NCBI GenBank assembly: GCA_000715635.1
Contig: KL569101.1
Coordinates: forward strand, 144,176-149,456
Source of the DNA: Streptomyces violaceus
GTDB lineage: Bacteria; Actinomycetota; Actinomycetes; Streptomycetales; Streptomycetaceae
Direction of reading: 5' to 3'
DNA length: 5,281 nt
This document shows positions 1 to 3,906 of the stretch, piece by piece. The stretch's first letter is position 1; the number at the start of each line of letters is the position of its first letter. The notes beneath the pieces are model-generated. The model saw only the letters and a list, made by a program, of their open reading frames with translations. It was not told where the DNA came from and made no database searches. Both the position numbers and the translations under genes were made by a program.

Positions 1-18
1 GATGTGTATAAGAGACAG
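1..18 (+). other. Nextera/Tn5 mosaic-end adapter remnant (sequencing artefact)
   Basis: The first 18 bases, GATGTGTATAAGAGACAG, match the last 18 bases of the 19-bp Tn5 mosaic end used in Nextera libraries. The genomic sequence therefore starts at 19, or at 18 if the final G is shared with the genome. In the second copy of the duplicated gene the equivalent bases are different, and the coding frame continues to a normal stop. This is untrimmed adapter at a contig end and not a native transposon end: there is no transposase or other Tn5 sequence nearby. Confidence 0.96.
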
Positions 19-1067
19 TTCATGTCCTGGGTGGTCTCGAAGGTGCCGTCGGGGAGGTCGCCGTCGGAGCCGTCGGAGCCCTGCCAGGTGATCTGCCAGG
101 TGACGCTGGCGGAGAGTTCGTACGGTGTGCCGTTCGTGGCGCGGAGGTAGCGGATGCCGCACGGCGGGGTCTTCTTGGCGTCGCCCTCGGTGTACGGGGT
201 GCCGATGCTGCCGTCGTCGTTGATCTGGCAGTCGCCGGAGGCGGGGAAGGTTTCGGCGTCGTCCGTGCCCGGCTCCAGATGGAGGGCGACCGGCTTGGCG
301 GTCGTCTCCGCCCACAGGCCCGTGTTCGGGAGTTCGGCGCGGACCTTGACGTCCTTGAAGGTGCCCTTGTCCAGCCACACCCAAGTGGGAAGGTTGACCG
401 TGGACTTCGCCTCCGGCTTCAGGTCGACCTTCGTCTCGGGGACCTTGACCTTGTTGTAGGCGTACTCGGCGAGCGTCTTCGGGGTGGGCGCGTTCGGGTC
501 GTCCGGCATCTCGCCGGCGTCGACCCAGAACATGATGCGGCCGCAGTCCCAGGAGTCGGAGGCATTGGGGTCCGGTGCCACCCCGCGCCAGAAGTAACCG
601 TCCTTGCCGAGGTTGTAGTCCTTGTACCCCTCGGCTGTGCTGTTCTTCGACGCGCGCAGGTCGAAGTTCTCCGCAGGCTTGCCGTCGCGGTAGTGGTCGG
701 TCCAGAGCCCCTTGCCCCACCAGGACTCGTGGATACCCACATCACCGCCACTGTCCGTGTCCACGAACTTCTTCAGCTGCGCCGGAGAGAACGCGGGCTC
801 GTACCAGCAGGCAGGAGGCTTCCAGTTGGGGTCGACCGTGCCGAGGTTGCCCTCTTTGCCGTCGCCCCCGCCGCTCGGATACGAGAGCTTGATATTGGAG
901 ACCGAGGCTGACAGGCCTCCCTTTCCGTCGGAGCCGCCCTGCGGAGGGGGTGTCGCCTGACCGGGGACCGGCTTGTCGGCGTGAGCCGGGCCGGCGGTCC
1001 AGACGAGGGATCCCGCAGCCAGGGCCACGATCAGCTTCGTCCGCCTGGACGCGGTCAGCCTCGGCAT
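19..1067 (-). CDS. B1: secreted four-cysteine protein, 3' end missing (paralog of B2)
   Basis: Open frame from ATG at 1067 running leftward for about 350 codons into the adapter, with no internal stop. The stop codon is missing because the contig ends. Comparison with B2 suggests only about ten C-terminal residues are lost. Residues 1-30 form a Sec-type signal peptide: basic MPRLTASRRTK, a hydrophobic core, and an AHA cleavage site before DKP. A Gly/Pro/Ser-rich linker follows. The mature protein has a CWYEP motif (C87), LWTDHYRDGK, YNLGKDGYFWRGVA, C175, NLPTWVWLDKGTF, C280 in SGDC, NDDGSIGTPYT, and C303 in PPCGIRYLRATNG, ending in SVTWQITW. The four cysteines are conserved in B2 and could form two disulfides. 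The start is supported by GGAAGG seven bases upstream and a second GGAGGA next to the ATG. It overlaps A1 by 13 nt in another frame, implying coupled translation. I do not recognise a named family; the product is exported and its function is unknown. Confidence 0.9.
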
Positions 1068-1717
1068 TCCTCCGCCTTCCCCTCGACGGTGACCTGCTGG
1101 GCGCGCCACACCGGCTTGCCCTGCACGGACGCCATGAGGATGGTGAACTTCTGGTAGCTGGCGAGGCTTTCCTTCGTGCGGTGGACCTTCTCCGACTTGA
1201 CTTCCTTGCCGTAGACCTTGGACTGGTCCTCACAGAAGGAGACGTTGACCGTCTTGACCTTCTCCGACTCGTCGACGGGGTTGATCTCGGCCTGGTAGTA
1301 CCGGTCCTTGCCCGTGAGCGTCCAGCCGCCGTCCGCGTACTCCTTGATCTGCGAGTGCGCGTACTGGGCGGCCTGGCCCGACGCATAGAACTGGAAGGCA
1401 GGGTCTTCCGGATCCTGCTTCGTGATGCCGTGGTTCAGCGCGCGGATGTAGTTCGCGGCGTCGTCAAGGGCTGCCGCGCTGTCCTGGTCCGACGGCTTCT
1501 CGAAGTCGAAGACCAGGTCCAGGTCGTCCGGCACGCTCACGTCAGGCCGGTCGACATCGGACGACGCCGAGGCGGAGGCCGATGGGCTGCTCGACCCGCT
1601 GTCCGCCCCCTTGATGTCGTCCGACGACGAATCGTCACCCCCGCCACAGGCGGTCAGAAGCAGCGCCGCCGCCGTGGCGAACGCGGCGGCAGTGGTGGGC
1701 AGTGCGCGGCGGGCCAC
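1055..1717 (-). CDS. A1: putative lipoprotein, first gene of cassette 1
   Basis: The 220-residue product starts at GTG (1717), with GGGGGAG seven bases upstream. Residues 1-24 are a lipoprotein signal: MARRAL, a hydrophobic stretch, then the lipobox L-T-A-C, with C24 as the expected lipidated residue. An acidic and Ser-rich flexible linker (about 25-57) follows. The folded part begins near DRPDVSVP and contains a helix with NYIRALNHGI, a GGWTLTG strand, VSFCEDQ, a SYQ segment and PVW, ending in ECRG. This helix-then-sheet pattern resembles the NTF2-like fold of many small actinobacterial lipoproteins, but that is an inference. The Cys of SFC and the Cys near the C-terminus are both kept in A2 and may pair. 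The RRAL near the N-terminus could allow Tat export, but the motif is weak. The product is likely anchored on the outer face of the membrane, where it could hold or present the B1 protein made from the overlapping downstream gene. Exact function unknown. Confidence 0.92.
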   Translation of the reverse strand: MARRALPTTAAAFATAAALLLTACGGGDDSSSDDIKGADSGSSSPSASASASSDVDRPDVSVPDDLDLVFDFEKPSDQDSAAALDDAANYIRALNHGITKQDPEDPAFQFYASGQAAQYAHSQIKEYADGGWTLTGKDRYYQAEINPVDESEKVKTVNVSFCEDQSKVYGKEVKSEKVHRTKESLASYQKFTILMASVQGKPVWRAQQVTVEGKAEECRG

Positions 1718-1740
1718 AGTTGATCTCCCCCGTAGTTTCG
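1715..1740 (-). promoter_or_regulatory. Ribosome binding site and GTG start of A1
   Basis: On the minus strand GGGGGAG is followed by seven bases and then GTG. This SD fixes the GTG at 1717 as the start. The start is supported by an equivalent SD/GTG arrangement in A2 and by the intact lipoprotein signal beginning exactly there. Confidence 0.8.
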
Positions 1741-1759
1741 GTGTACGCGACAGAGAACG

Positions 1760-1765
1760 AAGCTA
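1760..1765 (-). promoter_or_regulatory. Candidate -10 element of cassette 1
   Basis: The minus strand reads TAGCTT, matching the TANNNT pattern of actinobacterial -10 elements, 42 bases before the GTG of A1. The surrounding stretch is conserved upstream of A2, where it reads TAACTT at the same relative place. I see no clear TTGACN -35 at 16-18 bases, so activation by another factor or a different sigma factor is possible. Confidence 0.35.
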
Positions 1766-1797
1766 CCAGGGGAGCGGATACGGCCCTCGAGAGGCAG

Positions 1798-1844
1798 GGT
1801 GGATTGTGTGGGGAAGGTGAGGAGTGTGGCGTGGCAGTTGCGAA
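1798..1844 (-). promoter_or_regulatory. Conserved upstream block, copy 1
   Basis: These 47 bases are almost the same as 3667-3712, with about 41 identical positions and one gap by eye. The outer parts, GGTGGATTGTGTGG and GCGTGGCAGTTGCGAA on the plus strand, are perfectly conserved. The block lies at nearly the same distance (32-33 bases) from the candidate -10 in both copies. It is non-coding between B2 and A1. A regulator site or upstream promoter element is likely, but the binding protein is unknown. Confidence 0.5.
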
Positions 1845-1862
1845 CGACGTGGGGTCCGGTAG

Positions 1863-2936
1863 TCAGCGGTTGACCGACTGGATTTCCTGGACGTTCATGT
1901 CCTGGGTCGTTTCGAACGTGCCGTTCGGGAGGTCGCCGTTCGCGCCGCCCGAGCCCTCCCAGCTGATCTGCCAGGTGACGCTGGCGGAGAGTTGGTAGGG
2001 CGTGCCGTTGGTGGCGCGGAGGTAGCGGATGCCGCACGGCGGGGTCTTCTCCGCGTTGCCCTTGGTGTACGGGGTACCGATGCTGCCGTCGTCGTTGATC
2101 TGGCAGTCGCCGGAGGCGGGGAAGGTTTCGGCGTCCTTGGTGCCCGGCTCCAGGTGCAGGGCCACCGGCTTGGCGGTCGTCTCGGCCCACAGGTCCGTGT
2201 TGGGGAGTTCGGCGCGGACCTTGACGTCCTGGAAGGTGCCTTTGTCCAGCCATACCCAAGTGGGCAGATTGACCGTGGACTTGGCCTGCGGCTTCAGTTC
2301 GACCTTCGTGTCCGGGACCTTGACCTTGTCGTAGGCGTAGTCGGCGAGTGTCTCGGCTGTGGGGGCGTTCGGCACGTCGGGGATTTCGCCGGCGTCCTGC
2401 CAGAACATGACGCGTTCACAGTCGTACGAGTCCTCGTCGCGGGCCACGCCGCGCCAGAAGTAACCGTCCTTGCCGAGGTTGTAGTTCTCGTAGCCCTTGC
2501 GGGTGACGAGTGACTCGTCCTCGTAGTTGTAGGCGTCCTTGCCGTCCCGGTAGTGGTCCGTCCATAGTTTCTGGCCGCCCCAGGACGTGTGGGGGCTTAC
2601 CTGTCCGAGAGCGACGCCCGTCTCCGAGAACTTCTTGAGCTGCTCCGGCGTGTAGACGGGCTCGTACCAGCAGGGCGGGGGCTCCCAGGTCACGTCCGTC
2701 GACGAGATGGTGCCGCTGTTGCCGCCGGTGGGGCCGCTCACCTGACTGACCTTGATCCGGGACGACGCGACGGAAGCGGAGACTTCCTGGTCGTTCGCGT
2801 TTCCCGAAGGAGGGGGAGTCGAGGCTGTGGTGTCTTCCGCAGGTCCGTCGGCATGTGCGATGCCTCCGGTCCACAGCACCGCAGCTGCGCCCAGGACGGC
2901 ACTCCAGCCCATTGCCCGCCGTGCAGGTGTCATCAT
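1863..2936 (-). CDS. B2: secreted four-cysteine protein, complete (paralog of B1)
   Basis: A complete 357-residue product from ATG 2936 to TGA 1865-1863. The first ATG overlaps the A2 stop as ATGA (4-nt overlap); the next codon is also ATG and could serve instead. Only a weak SD-like sequence (AAGGCGAAG) lies upstream, so translation probably depends on coupling to A2. Residues 1-29 are a signal peptide ending in AHA before DGP, followed by a T/S/P-rich linker to about residue 75. Conserved mature motifs are CWYEP (C89), LWTDHYRDGK, NYNLGKDGYFWRGVA, C173, NLPTWVWLDKGTF, SGDC (C278), NDDGSIGTPYT, PPCGIRYLRATNG (C301) and SVTWQISW, ending VQEIQSVNR. The aromatic-rich, beta-prone C-terminal half is nearly the same as in B1, and the N-terminal half is much less similar. 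The in-frame extension upstream to 3194 is rejected because it lies inside A2 and lacks a signal peptide. An extracellular partner of the A2 lipoprotein is the best guess; no catalytic motif is recognised. Confidence 0.92.
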   Translation of the reverse strand: MMTPARRAMGWSAVLGAAAVLWTGGIAHADGPAEDTTASTPPPSGNANDQEVSASVASSRIKVSQVSGPTGGNSGTISSTDVTWEPPPCWYEPVYTPEQLKKFSETGVALGQVSPHTSWGGQKLWTDHYRDGKDAYNYEDESLVTRKGYENYNLGKDGYFWRGVARDEDSYDCERVMFWQDAGEIPDVPNAPTAETLADYAYDKVKVPDTKVELKPQAKSTVNLPTWVWLDKGTFQDVKVRAELPNTDLWAETTAKPVALHLEPGTKDAETFPASGDCQINDDGSIGTPYTKGNAEKTPPCGIRYLRATNGTPYQLSASVTWQISWEGSGGANGDLPNGTFETTQDMNVQEIQSVNR

Positions 2937-3589
2937 CGGCACTGCTTCGCCTTGCCGAAGACCTCGACGTTTCCGGTCTTCCAGACCGGTGAGGAGCCGG
3001 ACGGCGGGATCATGAGCAGCTTCCACGACTGGTAACTGTCCAAGCTCTCCTCGGTGTAGAGGACCTTCTTGGACTTGATCTCCCTGCCGTAGAACTTGGC
3101 CTGGTTCCTGCAGAACGAGACGAGTACGCGCTTGCCGTCGCTCAGGGTGGTGACGTCCTCGTCGTAGTACTTGTCCGTCCCTGTGACGGTCCATCCGCCC
3201 TTGACCCAGGACTCGATCTGCGACTTGGCGTACTGCGAGGCCTGTGCGCCCGAATAGAACCGGTACGCCGGGTCGTTCGCATCCTGCTGGGCAATGCCGT
3301 GCTTCAGCGCACGGATGTAGTTCTCGGCGTCGGCAAGCGCTGCCGCCTGCTTCGCGTCGGACGGCTGGTCGAAGTCGAAGACCAGCTTCAAGTCCTTCGG
3401 CACGCTGACGTCCGGGCGGTCGGCGTCGGCGGCGCCGGACGCCGAGGCCGACGGGCTCTTCGCTGCCCCGTCCGCCCCCTTGATGTCGTCCGACGACGTG
3501 TCATCGCCGCCCCCGCCGCATGCGGTGAGCAGAAGTGCTGCCGTCGTGGCGAACACGGCAGCTGTGGTGGTCAGAGCGCGGCGGGCCAC
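2933..3589 (-). CDS. A2: putative lipoprotein, first gene of cassette 2
   Basis: The 218-residue product starts at GTG (3589), with GGGGGAG five bases upstream. The signal MARRAL... ends in the lipobox L-T-A-C, with C24 expected to be lipidated. It is followed by an acidic/Ser/Ala linker containing DDIKGAD and SPSASAS. The globular part starts near DRPDVSVP and has NYIRALKHGI, QYAKSQI, GGWTVTG, VSFCRNQ, SYQ and PVW, and ends KQCR. It matches A1 along its whole length. By eye about three quarters of residues agree up to residue 115, and about half beyond it. Two cysteines besides the lipid Cys are conserved. Stop TGA overlaps the B2 start. It is divergent from the LysM gene across 317 bp. It is likely exported and membrane-anchored; an NTF2-like fold is an inference and the function is unknown. 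Confidence 0.92.
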   Translation of the reverse strand: MARRALTTTAAVFATTAALLLTACGGGGDDTSSDDIKGADGAAKSPSASASGAADADRPDVSVPKDLKLVFDFDQPSDAKQAAALADAENYIRALKHGIAQQDANDPAYRFYSGAQASQYAKSQIESWVKGGWTVTGTDKYYDEDVTTLSDGKRVLVSFCRNQAKFYGREIKSKKVLYTEESLDSYQSWKLLMIPPSGSSPVWKTGNVEVFGKAKQCR

Positions 3590-3606
3590 TGTTTCTCCCC
3601 CGAGGT
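3587..3606 (-). promoter_or_regulatory. Ribosome binding site and GTG start of A2
   Basis: On the minus strand GGGGGAG, then AAACA, then GTG. It matches the arrangement before A1 and decides the GTG start at 3589. Confidence 0.8.
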
Positions 3607-3627
3607 TGGCGTGTGCGACAGGGAACG

Positions 3628-3633
3628 AAGTTA
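3628..3633 (-). promoter_or_regulatory. Candidate -10 element of cassette 2
   Basis: The minus strand reads TAACTT (TANNNT), 38 bases before the A2 GTG. It lies in a sequence shared with the A1 leader (CCCTGATAACTTCGTTC against CCCTGGTAGCTTCGTTC). No standard -35 hexamer is visible 16-18 bases upstream. Confidence 0.38.
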
Positions 3634-3635
3634 TC

Positions 3636-3654
3636 AGGGGCTGTGCGTGCCCCT
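3636..3654. promoter_or_regulatory. Perfect inverted repeat AGGGGC-N7-GCCCCT, possible operator
   Basis: Two 6-bp arms separated by TGTGCGT, directly upstream of the A2 -10-like element and covering its -35 position. In copy 1 only a degraded version (AGGGG and GGCCCT, wider spacing) is present. The position would suit a dimeric regulator, but a 6-bp GC-rich palindrome can also occur by chance in DNA of this composition. Confidence 0.3.
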
Positions 3655-3666
3655 ATGAGTGGCCAT

Positions 3667-3712
3667 GGTGGATTGTGTGGAGTGCGTGAGGGGTGTGCGT
3701 GGCAGTTGCGAA
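3667..3712 (-). promoter_or_regulatory. Conserved upstream block, copy 2
   Basis: The counterpart of 1798-1844, with the same two perfectly conserved ends (GGTGGATTGTGTGG and GCGTGGCAGTTGCGAA on the plus strand) and a slightly varied middle. It lies 33 bases upstream of the -10-like element of A2. Conservation exceeds that of the neighbouring non-coding bases, suggesting a binding site shared by both cassettes. Confidence 0.5.
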
Positions 3713-3725
3713 GAGGGTGATTCGG

Positions 3726-3742
3726 GCGGCCCGGCCGGCCGC
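3726..3742. repeat. GC-rich inverted repeat GCGGCC-N5-GGCCGC
   Basis: Six-base arms around CGGCC, overlapping a GGCCGGCC palindrome. It lies between two divergent genes, so it terminates neither. It is either a regulator site or a chance product of high GC content. Confidence 0.3.
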
Positions 3743-3800
3743 GCGAGCGCAAGCAGCACAGGGGCAAATCGGACGTCAACGAGGTTCCATCGCTCCGTCC

Positions 3801-3830
3801 TTCGACGACCTCAATAAGAGTCCATAAGAT
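3801..3830 (+). promoter_or_regulatory. Candidate promoter of the LysM membrane protein gene
   Basis: TTCGAC at 3801-3806 and TAAGAT at 3825-3830 are 18 bases apart, resembling the actinomycete housekeeping pattern TTGACN / TAGRNT. This is the most AT-rich spot of the intergenic region. A start about seven bases downstream would leave a leader of roughly 70 bases. ATAAGA is repeated with a 10-base period (3814 and 3824) across the -10. Confidence 0.42.
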
Positions 3831-3906
3831 CTCTGTAGGCTCAGCACACCCCTTACTTCACAGCTCGGCTTCACCGCACTCCACACACGACCCCAGGACA
3901 CCCGCC

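Larger units (their letters stand above)
19..1844 (-). repeat. Tandem duplication, copy 1 (leader + A1 + B1)
   Basis: Gene order, overlaps, motifs and leader sequence match copy 2 (1894-3712). The offset is 1875 bases near the B end, 1869 at the B starts and 1872 at the A starts. The copies are clearly diverged and not recent perfect repeats, except for the C-terminal half of B, where perfect runs occur (202-260 equals 2077-2135). Confidence 0.9.
1863..3712 (-). repeat. Tandem duplication, copy 2 (leader + A2 + B2)
   Basis: The complete unit of the duplicated cassette: conserved upstream block, -10-like element, lipoprotein A2, overlapping secreted protein B2. It lies next to the divergent LysM gene, so copy 2 sits at the promoter-proximal end of the row. 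About 145 bp separate it from A1, with no obvious terminator hairpin, so readthrough into copy 1 is possible alongside the repeated leader. Confidence 0.9.
3590..3906. other. Divergent intergenic region (317 bp)
   Basis: No gene is visible here; the short frames crossing it have no family resemblance. It holds, from left to right: the A2 ribosome binding site and -10-like element, an AGGGGC/GCCCCT inverted repeat, the conserved upstream block, a GC-rich inverted repeat centred near 3734, a plain stretch, and an AT-richer segment (3811-3835) with a candidate promoter for the LysM gene. Confidence 0.8.

Noticed and set aside
1..18. A native Tn5-like transposon end
   Set aside because: The engineered mosaic-end sequence sits exactly at base 1, no transposase is present, and it interrupts an otherwise intact gene. 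An adapter is the simpler explanation.
279..911. Plus-strand frame opposite B1, and its equivalent at 1992-2513 opposite B2
   Set aside because: The two look similar only because B1 and B2 are duplicates. The minus-strand frame carries the signal peptide and conserved Cys/Trp motifs.
742..1386. Minus-strand Arg/Ser-rich frame across the A1/B1 junction
   Set aside because: It runs out of frame through both genes and shows the composition of a frame-shifted high-GC reading.
1646..1717. Tat signal on the A lipoproteins (MARRAL) and on B1 (SRRTKL)
   Set aside because: Twin arginines are present, but the rest of the S/T-R-R-x-F-L-K pattern is poor. Sec export with lipidation (A) or signal peptidase I cleavage (B) explains the sequences well.
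950..1723. A 257-codon plus-strand frame opposite A1 and the start of B1
   Set aside because: Its residues are Arg/Leu/Val/Asp-rich and mirror the codon pattern of the A1 lipoprotein; there is no ribosome binding site or recognisable motif.
1718..1862. Terminator between B2 and A1
   Set aside because: No convincing stem-loop or T-run was found on the minus strand in this 145-bp gap.
2937..3194. N-terminal extension of B2 to an upstream ATG at 3194
   Set aside because: It lies within A2 in another frame, is Arg/Gln-rich without family features, and would bury the signal peptide that begins at 2936.
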